DNA of 64,000 nucleotides, from positions 2,835,445 to 2,899,444 of the forward strand of contig NZ_CM001165.1 of assembly GCF_000213055.1 (NCBI RefSeq), written 5' to 3'. The notes below the pieces were generated by a model, which worked only from the letters and a program-made list of their open reading frames with translations, searched no databases and was not told the origin of the DNA. The DNA comes from Streptomyces sp. Tu6071. GTDB taxonomy: Bacteria; Actinomycetota; Actinomycetes; Streptomycetales; Streptomycetaceae. This document shows, in pieces, positions 51,848-64,000 of the stretch. The translations under genes and the position numbers were made by a program. The number at the start of each line of letters is the position of its first letter. Within the stretch, counting starts at the first letter, position 1.

Positions 51848-52258
51848 ATGACGCACCACACCCGAACGCCCCGGCAGGACAGCGGAGTCGACGCGCCGCG
51901 CGCCTACATGATCGGCCACCTGCGGAACGTCGAGGTCTGCCCCGACATCGCCGAGTACATGGAGCGGATCGACTCCACGATGGCACCGTACGGCGGTCGC
52001 TTCCTGGTGCACGGCGGGCGCGCCACCGTCCACGAGGGCTCGTGGGACGGCGACCTCGTGATCCTGGAGTTCCCCGACCTCGTCAGGGCGCGGGAGTGGT
52101 ACGACTCGCCGGAGTACCGCGAGATCCTTCCGCTGCGCACCGCGCACGCCGACTCGTTGATCCTCTCGGTCGAAGGGGTGCGCGAGGACTACCAGGCCGG
52201 CGAGAAGGCCGCGCGGCTCTTCCCCGGCCGGGGCGCCGTCGCCGACCGTACGCGCTGA
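51848..52258 (+). CDS. DUF1330 family protein
   Basis: A 136-residue dimeric alpha/beta-barrel protein. The core APRAYMIGHLRNVEVCPDIAEYMERIDSTMAPYGGRFLVHGG...VILEFPDLVRAREWYDSPEYREILPLRTAHADSLILSVEGV is typical of DUF1330, a ferredoxin-like fold related to small monooxygenase-type proteins. Biochemical function is unsettled. GAGGGAG precedes the ATG. Regulation by the divergent XRE protein is likely. Confidence 0.9.
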   Translation: MTHHTRTPRQDSGVDAPRAYMIGHLRNVEVCPDIAEYMERIDSTMAPYGGRFLVHGGRATVHEGSWDGDLVILEFPDLVRAREWYDSPEYREILPLRTAHADSLILSVEGVREDYQAGEKAARLFPGRGAVADRTR

Positions 52259-52288
52259 TCCCGCCGCACCCCCGCCGCCTCGGCCCCG

Positions 52289-52687
52289 CTACCCGCGCTC
52301 GTCCTTCACCAGCGCCTCCACGTTGTTGCCCACCGGGTCGCTCACGAAGGCGCAGTACGCCCGGTACTCCTCCCAGTGCCGCGGCGCGTACCGGTCCGCG
52401 CCGCCGTGGGCGAGGGCCGCGCGGTGGAAGGCGTCGACCTGGGTGTGGGTCCTCGCGGCGAAGGCGAGGTGGAGGCCGCGGGTCTCGGCGGCCGGTTCCG
52501 TGACGTGCTGCAACGCGAGCGAGGGCGTGTCGTGGCCGTCGTGCCAGTACTCGGCCAGGCCGTCCGCGCGGTAGCCGGGGACGATGCCGAGCGGGGCGAG
52601 TGCCGCCGTCCAGAACTCTTCCGCCGCCGCGAAATCGGTGACGAACACGCCGAGATGGTGGACGAGGAGGGGGCCGTGAGCGCTCAT
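52289..52687 (-). CDS. VOC family (glyoxalase/bleomycin-resistance fold) protein
   Basis: A 132-residue protein with a single VOC module: LLVHHLGVFVTDFAAAEEFWTAALAPLGI at the start, LHLAFAARTHTQVDAFHRAALAHGG in the middle and YCAFVSDPVGNNVEALVK at the end. The family binds a metal through His/Glu and acts as glyoxalases, dioxygenases or drug-binding proteins; the exact role is unclear. The start at 52687 lies 12 nt from a TAGGCT (52699-52694), suggesting leaderless expression. Confidence 0.9.
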   Translation of the reverse strand: MSAHGPLLVHHLGVFVTDFAAAEEFWTAALAPLGIVPGYRADGLAEYWHDGHDTPSLALQHVTEPAAETRGLHLAFAARTHTQVDAFHRAALAHGGADRYAPRHWEEYRAYCAFVSDPVGNNVEALVKDERG

Positions 52688-52693
52688 GCAGCG

Positions 52694-52699
52694 AGCCTA
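52694..52699 (-). promoter_or_regulatory. Leaderless -10 element of the VOC gene
   Basis: TAGGCT on the minus strand begins 12 nt before the ATG at 52687. Confidence 0.45.
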
Positions 52700-52818
52700 C
52701 GGGCGCGGCGGCCCCGGACCCGGAAGGCGCGGCAGAGGCGGGGAGGCGCGGGGGCCCCGGGAGGGCGGCCAGGGGTCCAGGCGCTCGCCCGCACAGGGCG
52801 GCACGCCGCCTCCTCACC

Positions 52819-54718
52819 TCACCCCGGGTAGAAAGGCCCCGTCCCCTGCTTCGACACCGTCTCCCAGTTCATCCCCGCCGGGAGCCGCACGATGCCGTCC
52901 GAGGAGTGGGCGATGAGCGGCAGGCTCGGGTCGTCCGCCGCGGCGATGTCGGTGACGCCGTTGAGGCCGGGCAGGGTCGACTTCGGCGGGACGGAGCCGT
53001 CGCTCAGCACGTACTGGAGCTGCCGCACCCCGCCCTCCTCGCGGCCCGCGACGACGAGGCGGCTGCCACCCGCCCAGGACATCGCGGTGACCTCCTCCAA
53101 CTGCGGTGCGGCGGCGCGCAGTCCGCCGATCGAGATCTTCGTCGCCTCGCCCTCGCCGACGCGTTCGACGCGCCCTATCCGCAAGGTCGTCTGCTTGCCC
53201 TCGCGGACGAGCAGCGCGATCCGCACCCCGTCCGACGAGGCCCGCACCGCCTCGATCCGGTCCCCCTCGCCGAGCCCCGCGACCTTCACCTCGACGGGAT
53301 CGGCCGAGCCCTTGCGCACCCACATCAGGCGCGGGTTCCCCGGGTCCGTGTCGGCCACCCACAGGTCGCCGAAGCCGTCCCAACTGGGCGTCGAGAGACG
53401 GTCCTTCTCGTCGGCGGCCTTGCTCCGCACGCCCGTGAAGCGCAGTTCACCCGTCCCCGCGAGGGCCGAGACGAAGAGCCGGTCGCCGTTGAGGGAGACC
53501 CCGGCCGCGTACTTCTCGTCGCGCGAGACGGCGGCCGAGCGCAGCTCCTGGTCGCCCGTGCCGAGCGGGCCCGGCACCCCGCCGGGCACGCCGTCGTCGT
53601 CGGCGTCGTCGAAGTTCACGAGCCGGTGGTCCTTGTCCAGGTAGTACTGGCCGGGCTGCCCCGACTTGCCGCCGCCCTGCCGGACCACCGCGTCGGCCTC
53701 GTCCTCGTCGAGCGTGCACAACGAGCCCTTGCGCGCGCGCAGTTCGACCATCTTGACGCTGGTGGACGCCAAGTCACGCAGCGAGTACAGCAGTTGCGTC
53801 GCCATCTTCCGGCACTCGGCGGCACTCACGTCGCCGCGGTTCACGTCGAGCGGCACGGTGAGCCGGTTGTCGTCGTCGGGCACGAGCGCGGTCGTGCCGC
53901 GGCGCAGCGCGACCCCGTCGGGGAAGCTGCTCCGCGCGACGCCGCCGAGCCACCCCGAGGGGCCGTCGAGCACCGCCCTGACCGTCTGCGTGACCGAGTC
54001 CTCCCACGAGCGGATGTACACGGGGTCGGCGACGAGGGGCTGGCGGCCCGCCTCGCCGCGCGCGGCGAAGTAGTACTTGTTGACGGGCCAGTACAGCCGC
54101 TGGAAGTCGTTCTTGCCGAGCACGACGCCGGTCGGAGGACGGTCGATGCGCCACTCCTTCTTGTCCTTGCCCGTCCGCACGAGCCGCACGGTCTCCTGGT
54201 ACGTGGCATCACTCGGGTGGTACGAGAGCCGGTCGTCCACCGTCGCGACCTTCTTGCCGGTCAGGACGTACGTGTAACTCGTCGCCCGCTCCGCGTCGTC
54301 GGCCTCGTTCGGGGGCGTCCCGCGCGAGGGGTTCGCCAGGGCGCTGTCGGTGAGGACCGTCGTGCCGCTGCCCGGGTGCCAGTCCTCGGACGCCTTCTCG
54401 GTGAGGTACTTGCGCGCGACGGCGTAGTCCCTGTCCTCGCTCGTGAGCGCTTCGAGGAAGCCGTCGACGACCTCGATCGGTCGCGCCCCATCCCTCGGCG
54501 CGACGCCGAAGACCCGCACGCGCGGGTCGTTGCGCGTCGAGGAGTCCACCGGCTGCACGTCCCCGTGGTCCGGCATCGAGGCACACCCGGCGACGAGCGC
54601 CCCGACGGTGGCGAGCACGAGTCCGCCACCCCAGCGACGGCGGGGACCGGGCACGGCCGGGGCGGGCGGGGCGGAGTGGCCGGAGGGCGTGGGGACGGCA
54701 GCCGTCCGACGATCCCGT

Positions 54719-54729
<11 letters not shown>
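52819..54729 (-). CDS. lpqB: Lipoprotein LpqB of the MtrAB system
   Basis: A 636-residue lipoprotein with lipobox L-V-A-G-C (Cys near 49) after a Pro/Arg-rich start. A GerMN-like domain (about 200-320) and a beta-propeller-like C-terminus (about 350-636; SRDEKYAAGVSLNGDRLFVSAL) follow. In actinobacteria LpqB interacts with the sensor MtrB and modulates its signalling, affecting envelope homeostasis. The start lies within the end of mtrB (11-bp overlap), so it is translationally coupled. Confidence 0.94.
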
Positions 54730-56887
<2,158 letters not shown>

Positions 56888-56904
56888 GTCAGTCCCCGGC
56901 CATG

Positions 56905-57594
56905 TCAGTTCGGTCCGGCCTTGTAGCCGACGCCGCGCACCGTCACGACGATCTCGGGACGCTCGGGGTCGCGCTCGACCTTGGAGCGCAGCCGCTGGAC
57001 GTGCACGTTGACCAGCCGCGTGTCGGCGGCGTGGCGGTAGCCCCAGACCTGTTCGAGGAGCACCTCGCGGGTGAAGACCTGCCACGGCTTGCGCGCGAGC
57101 GCGACGAGCAGGTCGAACTCCAGCGGCGTCAGCGCGATCGACTGGCCCTCGCGCTTGACCGAGTGCCCCGCGACATCGATGACGAGGTCACCGATGGTGA
57201 GCTGCTCGGGCGCCGGCTCCTCCGACCTGCGGAGCCTGGCCCGGATACGGGCCACCAGCTCCTTGGGCTTGAACGGCTTGACGATGTAGTCGTCGGCGCC
57301 CGACTCCAGGCCGACCACGACGTCCACCGTGTCGCTCTTCGCCGTGAGCATGACCACCGGGACGCCGGACTCGGCGCGGATCAGCCGGCAGACCTCGATG
57401 CCGTCCCTGCCGGGCAGCATCAGGTCGAGCAGCACCAGATCGGGCTTGGTGTCGCGGAAGGCGGCCAGCGCCTTGTCGCCGTCCGCGACGAACGACGGCT
57501 CGAAACCTTCACCACGCAGCACGATGCCGAGCATCTCGGCCAGTGCGGTGTCGTCGTCGACGACAAGGACTCGTCCCTTCATGACTGACATCAT
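56905..57594 (-). CDS. mtrA: Response regulator MtrA (OmpR type)
   Basis: A 229-residue regulator. The receiver reads GRVLVVDDDTALAEMLGIVL, with acceptor Asp in DLVLLDLMLPGRDG, Thr in VVMLTAKSD and Lys in YIVKPFKPKEL. The winged helix is PLEFDLLVALARKPWQVFTREVLLEQVWGYRHAADTRLVNVHVQRLRSKVE. In Streptomyces MtrA regulates development, osmotic responses and antibiotic genes. The start MMSVMKGR at 57594 lies 4 nt after the mtnA stop; the ATG at 57582 (MKGRVLVV) is an alternative. Confidence 0.97.
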   Translation of the reverse strand: MMSVMKGRVLVVDDDTALAEMLGIVLRGEGFEPSFVADGDKALAAFRDTKPDLVLLDLMLPGRDGIEVCRLIRAESGVPVVMLTAKSDTVDVVVGLESGADDYIVKPFKPKELVARIRARLRRSEEPAPEQLTIGDLVIDVAGHSVKREGQSIALTPLEFDLLVALARKPWQVFTREVLLEQVWGYRHAADTRLVNVHVQRLRSKVERDPERPEIVVTVRGVGYKAGPN

Positions 57595-57598
57595 CCCA

Positions 57599-58732
57599 TT
57601 AGCTCATCGTTGCCTGACGTGAACTGGCACACAGAGCCGCCAGTCCCTCCGCCGTCACCGGGGTCACGACCCCGGCCTCCGTGACAATCGCGCTGATCAG
57701 TCCGGGCGGTGTGACATCGAACGCGGGGTTGTACGCCCGCGTCCCGAGCGGCGCCAGCGGCACCGCGAGACCCCCGCGCCCCCGCACCTCGGTCACCTCG
57801 TGCCCGGCCCGCTGCTCCACCTCGATCGCCGCCCCGTTCTCCGTGGCGAGATCCACCGTGGACAGCGGTGCGACGACGACGAACGGCACCCGGTGGTGGT
57901 GCGCGAGCACAGCGAGCGGATAACTGCCCACCTTGTTCGCCACCGCCCCGTCCGCCGCGATCCGGTCCGCCCCGATCAGCACGGCATCCACCTCACCGGC
58001 CGCGAAGAGCGAACCGGCTGCGTTGTCCGCGAGCAAGGTATACGCCATTTGGCGCCGCGCCGCCTCCCACGCGGTCAGCCTCGCCCCCTGCCACAGGGGC
58101 CGCGTCTCGTCCACCCACAGCCTGCGCAGCCGCCCCGCGCGGTGCGCGGCGAGCGCCACGGCGAAGGCCGTGCCCTCGCCCCCGGAGACGAGCGCCCCGG
58201 TGTTGCAGTGCGTGAGCAGCCGGTGGCCGCCGCCCGGGAGCAGCCCGTCGAGCAGCTCCGCGCCGTGCGCGGCCATCGCCGCCGAGGCCGCGGCGTCCTC
58301 CGCGTGCAGCGCCCGCGCCTCGGCGAGCGTCGCACCGGCCGCGGCGGCACGGTCCGCTCCCGCCGCCCGCGCGGCACGAAAGGCGCGCTGCGCCCGCCGT
58401 GCACCCCGCGCCAGGTTCACCGCCGTGGGCCGCGCCGAGGCGAGCGCGTCGGCCGCCTCGTCCACGTCGAAGCCGCGCGCGGCGGCGAGCGCGACGCCGT
58501 ACGCCCCGGCGATCCCCAGCAGCGGGGCCCCGCGCACGGCGAGCGAGCGGATGGCCTCGACGAGCGCGGGCGCGTCGGTGCACACGAGTTCGGCCTCCTC
58601 CTCCGGCAGCCGCCGCTGGTCGAGCAGCACCACGACGGGCCCCTCGGGCGGCTCGGACCAGCGCAGCACGGAGGGTGACTGCTCGGATCGCGGGGACGGT
58701 GGTGCCTGCGGTACGGGGGACTCTTCGGCCAT
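57599..58732 (-). CDS. mtnA: S-methyl-5-thioribose-1-phosphate isomerase
   Basis: A 377-residue enzyme of methionine salvage that converts methylthioribose-1-phosphate to methylthioribulose-1-phosphate. Substrate segments RGAPLLGIAGAYG and ARPTAVNLARGARR, the catalytic Cys in LLTHCNTGAL and catalytic Asp in VLIGADRIAADGAVANKVGSYPLAV are all present. A 20-residue Pro/Ser-rich tail precedes the core. It is the first gene of the mtnA-mtrA-mtrB-lpqB operon. GGGGGA precedes the ATG at 58732. Confidence 0.95.
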   Translation of the reverse strand: MAEESPVPQAPPSPRSEQSPSVLRWSEPPEGPVVVLLDQRRLPEEEAELVCTDAPALVEAIRSLAVRGAPLLGIAGAYGVALAAARGFDVDEAADALASARPTAVNLARGARRAQRAFRAARAAGADRAAAAGATLAEARALHAEDAAASAAMAAHGAELLDGLLPGGGHRLLTHCNTGALVSGGEGTAFAVALAAHRAGRLRRLWVDETRPLWQGARLTAWEAARRQMAYTLLADNAAGSLFAAGEVDAVLIGADRIAADGAVANKVGSYPLAVLAHHHRVPFVVVAPLSTVDLATENGAAIEVEQRAGHEVTEVRGRGGLAVPLAPLGTRAYNPAFDVTPPGLISAIVTEAGVVTPVTAEGLAALCASSRQATMS

Positions 58733-58889
58733 TCCCCCAGTCTGCCCTCCTCGACGGGCCCGGCAGAAGCCGCCGGAGACCACCCTTTCCGCCCGCTCGC
58801 CAGCCCCGTCGACTCACCTGTTCGCGTGACACGATGTGGCCACGCCACCGTCCCTGAGCGGACCCGGCACCACCCACGAAGGAGCGTCG

Positions 58890-60137
58890 ATGACGGACAC
58901 CCCTGACCCCGCCCTGCCCGAAAACCCCCCACCGGGCTCCCCGGCCCCCGCCCCACCCCCGCACGAGCGCTCGGCACCTCCACCGAGCCAGGACGGTACG
59001 GGCCAGGAGCGGCCGGAGAGCCCCGGCGCCGGGCCGGGCGCCCGGCCCGACGCGATACCGGGGCAGCGGGGCCGGGGCGGGGCGCACGGGGCGGGGCCCA
59101 GCAGGTGGGACCACGGGGGCGCGGAGGCGGGCGGACCGGGCTGGGGCGGCCCGGGGCCGGGCGGTCCCGGTGGGGGCGGTGGTCCCCGGTGGGGTGGCGG
59201 GCCTGGGTGGGGCGGGCCCGGGTGGGGCGGTCCGCCTCTCGCGCCGCGCCCCGGGATCATCCCCTTGCGCCCGCTCGACCTCGGGGACATCCTCGGCGGT
59301 GCCTTCCGCATGATGCGCTCGCACTGGCGGGCGGTGCTGGGCATCTCGCTCGGCACCGCGGTCCTCGTCACGGGCGTCACCCTCGCTGTGCGGGAAACGA
59401 CGTCCGACGCCACCGCGGGCACCTACGGCCTCAGCTCGCTCCCCGCCCAGCTCGTCTCGCTCCTCGGCTCGACGCTGGCGGTGGGGATGCTGACGTCGGT
59501 GGCGAGCCACGCGGTACTCGGCCGCCCCCTGAGTCTGAAGGGTGCCTGGCGCGAGGCGCGTCCGCGCTTCTGGAAGCTGCTCGGGCTGACGGTGCTGGTG
59601 GCCCTCGTCATGGCGGCGGCGGTCCTCGTATGCCTGGTCCCGGGTCTCCTCGTGAACACGGCGGGAGGCGGCGACGGCCTCACGATCCTCGGCGTCATCG
59701 CCGGGGTGGTCCTCGCGGTATGGCTGTACATCCGGCTGTCGTTCAGCACGGCCGCGCTCGTCCTGGAGCGTCAGGGCATCGTGGACGCGATGCGTCGCTC
59801 GGCGAAACTGGTCGACGGCGCCTGGTGGCGTACGTTCGGCATCCTGCTGCTGACCGGGGTCATCGCTTCGGTGGCCCAGTTCGTCATCGCGCTCCCTTTC
59901 GATGTCCTCGGCCTGCTGGTCGGTTTCACGGATTCGGAAGGGAGCAGTTCGACCGGCGGCCTCGCCTTCTCGCTCTTCGTGGGCGTCGGCATGATCGCCT
60001 CCACCACCTTCGCCTTCCCCCTCACCGCCGGCGTCACGGTGCTCCTCTACGTCGACCAACGCATCCGCCGCGAGTCCCTCGACCTCGACCTGACCGCCGC
60101 GAGCACACACCGTCCGGCGGCCCCCGGGCGCCTCTGA
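58890..60137 (+). CDS. Glycerophosphodiester-phosphodiesterase membrane-domain-like protein
   Basis: A 415-residue membrane protein. The first ~120 residues are Pro/Gly/Trp-rich and disordered (repeats of P-G-W-G-G). The remainder has six hydrophobic segments and the actinobacterial pattern IIPLRPLDLGDILGGAFRMMRSHWRAVLGIS...LERQGIVDAMRRSAKLVDGAWWRTFGILLL, as in GPDPase_memb/DUF7847-type proteins. Its function is unknown; there is no catalytic phosphodiesterase domain. ATG 58890 has GAAGGAG upstream. It is divergent from mtnA. Confidence 0.8.
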   Translation: MTDTPDPALPENPPPGSPAPAPPPHERSAPPPSQDGTGQERPESPGAGPGARPDAIPGQRGRGGAHGAGPSRWDHGGAEAGGPGWGGPGPGGPGGGGGPRWGGGPGWGGPGWGGPPLAPRPGIIPLRPLDLGDILGGAFRMMRSHWRAVLGISLGTAVLVTGVTLAVRETTSDATAGTYGLSSLPAQLVSLLGSTLAVGMLTSVASHAVLGRPLSLKGAWREARPRFWKLLGLTVLVALVMAAAVLVCLVPGLLVNTAGGGDGLTILGVIAGVVLAVWLYIRLSFSTAALVLERQGIVDAMRRSAKLVDGAWWRTFGILLLTGVIASVAQFVIALPFDVLGLLVGFTDSEGSSSTGGLAFSLFVGVGMIASTTFAFPLTAGVTVLLYVDQRIRRESLDLDLTAASTHRPAAPGRL

Positions 60138-60222
60138 AGGGCCTCAACTACCGTGACCGTCAAGGTCCCTGGGGTATGTGCGGAGCGGCGGGTCCTACGT
60201 AGCCCGGAGACCCCGTGCCCCG

Positions 60223-60249
60223 GTGTGACTTTCACACATGGCCCATAAT
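60223..60249 (+). promoter_or_regulatory. Palindrome and leaderless promoter of the glycosyltransferase gene
   Basis: GTGTGA-CTT-TCACAC (60223-60237) is a perfect palindrome over the expected -35. CATAAT (60244-60249) begins 13 nt before the ATG at 60257. Confidence 0.45.
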
Positions 60250-60256
60250 TGTTGTC

Positions 60257-61264
60257 ATGCGCCCAATTCTTCGCCGTCCCACTCCCCCCGCTGCAGCCGA
60301 GCCGGCCACGCTGGGGCTCGATCCCCGCAGGCCGGGCCTGGATGTTCACCGCCTCTACGAAGTCGGCGAGGCCCTGGAGAAGCACCGGGAGCTGAAGCAC
60401 GCCTCGTGGGTGTACCTCCAGGCCATCGCCCACGATCCCACCGCTCTCCCGGTGGACCGGCAGCTCGTGAACTCGGAACCGCAACGGTTCAAGCACCGGC
60501 GGATCATGGCCCGCTTCGTGAACGACCACCTGCCCGAGCTGAAGCGCCGGGTGCGGACGATGGGACCTGTGGAGACCGAAGGGGCACCGAAGCTCTTCGT
60601 CTTCTGGGAGCAGGGCTTCGACGACGCCCCGCCCGTCGTGCGTTCCTGCCGACGCAGGCTGGAGAAGATGCACGCAGGCGAGATCGTGGACCTCGATCTC
60701 AGCGGGCTGCGCAAGCTGGTGGACCTTCCGCACGAGGTCTACGCGCACGCCTCCAAGAACCGCGCGCACTTCGCGGACGTCGCCCGCTTCGCACTGCTCC
60801 ACCGTTACGGCGGGGCCTGGCTGGACGCGACCTGCCTGGTGACCGAGTCGGTGACCGACCGCCTGCCCGAGCTACTGAACTCGGGTTTCTTCGCGTTCCG
60901 CTACCACGACGCCCTCATATCGAACTGGTTCATTGCCTCCAAGCCCGGGAACTACATCACGGGCATGGTCTACCAGGGACTGTGCGAGTACTGGCGGCGC
61001 AGGGACATCGACGTCAACTACTACTTCAACCACCACCTCTTCGAGTCCCTCTACTACCTGGACCCCGAGTTCACCCAGGTCTGGGACCGCACCCCCGACA
61101 TCAGCTCGCACCCCCCGCACGCCCTGCAGCGTGCCATGCACGACCCGTTCACCGAAGAGCGCCTCCAGGAACTGCTCGACCAGTCCTTCATACACAAGCT
61201 GACCTACAAGCGTGACACGAAGCCGGGCAGCTTCCTGGAACACATCGAGCAGGAGACCTTCTGA
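60257..61264 (+). CDS. Capsular-polysaccharide-type glycosyltransferase (GT32-like)
   Basis: A 335-residue protein. The central part PKLFVFWEQGFDDAPPVVRSCRRRLEKMH...EIVDLDLSGLRKLVDLP and AHFADVARFALLHRYGGAWLDATCLVTESV match the Caps_synth/GT32 fold; the D-x-x near YGGAWLDAT takes the place of the usual metal-binding D-x-D. It has no signal or membrane helix, so it should act in the cytoplasm on an envelope polysaccharide. Codon bias is looser than its neighbours (for example CATATCG, TTCATTGCC). It lies directly upstream of the convergent rRNA operon. Confidence 0.78.
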   Translation: MRPILRRPTPPAAAEPATLGLDPRRPGLDVHRLYEVGEALEKHRELKHASWVYLQAIAHDPTALPVDRQLVNSEPQRFKHRRIMARFVNDHLPELKRRVRTMGPVETEGAPKLFVFWEQGFDDAPPVVRSCRRRLEKMHAGEIVDLDLSGLRKLVDLPHEVYAHASKNRAHFADVARFALLHRYGGAWLDATCLVTESVTDRLPELLNSGFFAFRYHDALISNWFIASKPGNYITGMVYQGLCEYWRRRDIDVNYYFNHHLFESLYYLDPEFTQVWDRTPDISSHPPHALQRAMHDPFTEERLQELLDQSFIHKLTYKRDTKPGSFLEHIEQETF

Positions 61265-61344
61265 GCAAGCGGCGTCATGGCGCGGCGGAGAGAATTCTCC
61301 CGCCGCGCCGTAACGCCTGCCAGGACCTGCCTGTAAACGCGGAA

Positions 61345-61376
61345 AAGCCCCGCACCAAGTGAATGGTGCGGGGCTT
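61345..61376 (-). terminator. rRNA operon terminator
   Basis: A 12-bp stem AAGCCCCGCACC / GGTGCGGGGCTT (61345-61356 with 61365-61376) and an 8-nt loop. On the minus strand it is followed by TTTT, directly after the 5S gene. Confidence 0.85.
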
Positions 61377-61389
61377 CCCCACAATAATT

Positions 61390-61508
61390 GTTCGGCGGCG
61401 TCCTACTCTCCCACAAGGTCCCCCTTGCAGTACCATCGGCGCTACGCAGCTTAGCTTCCGGGTTCGGAATGTAACCGGGCGTTTCCCACGCGCTATGACC
61501 ACCGAAAC
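61390..61508 (-). rRNA. rrf: 5S ribosomal RNA
   Basis: On the minus strand the sequence starts GTTTCGGTGGTCATAGCG, contains the conserved CCGAACCCGGAAGCTAAG and GATGGTACTGCA, and ends GACGCCGCCGAAC. Length and both ends, which pair as helix I, fit actinobacterial 5S. Confidence 0.96.
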
Positions 61509-61611
61509 ACTATAAAACCGTCAACCACCCCGCCACACCGCACAAAAGGCGGGGGCAGTGTGTGGTTGTTCGTGGTTTCAGAACCAACACAGTGGACGCG
61601 AGCAACTGAGG
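61509..61611 (-). other. 23S-5S spacer
   Basis: The ~100-bp spacer can fold into a processing stem: CAACCAC...GTGGTTG outer arms and CCCCGCC/GGCGGGG inner arms between about 61520 and 61568. This is the expected RNase III type structure that frees 5S. Confidence 0.6.

Positions 61612-64000
<2,389 letters not shown>

Noticed and set aside
56895..57085. N-terminal extension of mtrB upstream of 56887
   Set aside because: The extension overlaps mtrA in another frame and reads as Arg/Pro-rich shadow sequence without a ribosome site.

Overview
The window is high-GC DNA with very strong G/C bias at third codon positions, frequent GTG starts and many short gene overlaps. The gene order mtnA-mtrA-mtrB-lpqB, comF-hpf-response regulator, secA and a 1657-residue NAD-glutamate dehydrogenase is that of a Streptomyces chromosome core, so a Streptomyces or very close relative is the best assignment. 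No phage or conjugative element is visible.

Layout. 1-3.8 kb: 3' part of an FHA/FtsK-type ATPase gene, coupled to a GNAT acetyltransferase. 3.9-12.2 kb: carbohydrate region with a secreted GH97 glycosidase, a family 2 glycosyltransferase broken by a 175-bp hairpin-like element with 24-bp terminal inverted repeats, and a sugar ABC importer (lipoprotein plus two permeases, no ATPase). 12.2-14.1 kb: gene remnant and a divergent metallo-hydrolase/MarR pair. 14.2-25.2 kb: cell-wall glycopolymer region (polytopic membrane protein, two GT2 enzymes, TagG/TagH-type exporter, TagF/TagB-like polymerase), with a small secreted I36-type protein and a TetR regulator. 25.2-30.2 kb: NAD-glutamate dehydrogenase, possibly preceded by a leaderless leader ORF. 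31-38.8 kb: AfsR/LuxR-like ATPase regulator, HAD hydrolase, DUF6912 protein, Rv3235-like protein and secA. 39.1-46.0 kb: accessory genes (YcaQ/AlkX-like protein, SDR with divergent LysR, TetR with divergent siderophore-interacting-like protein and a PPOX-FAD-NAD-[2Fe-2S] fusion). 46.1-58.7 kb: conserved response regulator, hpf, comF, then accessory genes (Ig-like membrane protein, XRE/DUF1330 pair, VOC protein), then lpqB-mtrB-mtrA-mtnA. 58.9-61.3 kb: membrane protein and a capsular-polysaccharide-type glycosyltransferase. 61.3-64 kb: 3' end of an rRNA operon on the minus strand (5S, partial 23S, terminator).

How it works together. The 14-25 kb block looks like synthesis and export of a teichoic-acid-like polymer, with exporter transcription under the divergent TetR through two near-identical operators. 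The 43-46 kb pair is probably a TetR-controlled flavin/iron-sulfur redox unit. MtrA/MtrB/LpqB form the conserved envelope-sensing two-component system. At least eight genes share one promoter layout: a -10 hexamer whose first base lies 12-13 nt before the start codon, which predicts leaderless mRNAs.

Most notable: the MITE-like insertion that breaks the glycosyltransferase; two perfect 30-bp repeats 60 bp apart that resemble a degenerate type I-E CRISPR unit; the SIP-like protein with an altered flavin motif next to the PPOX-reductase fusion; and the possible leaderless leader ORF overlapping the dehydrogenase start. All functions come from reading the translated sequence; no database search was run.
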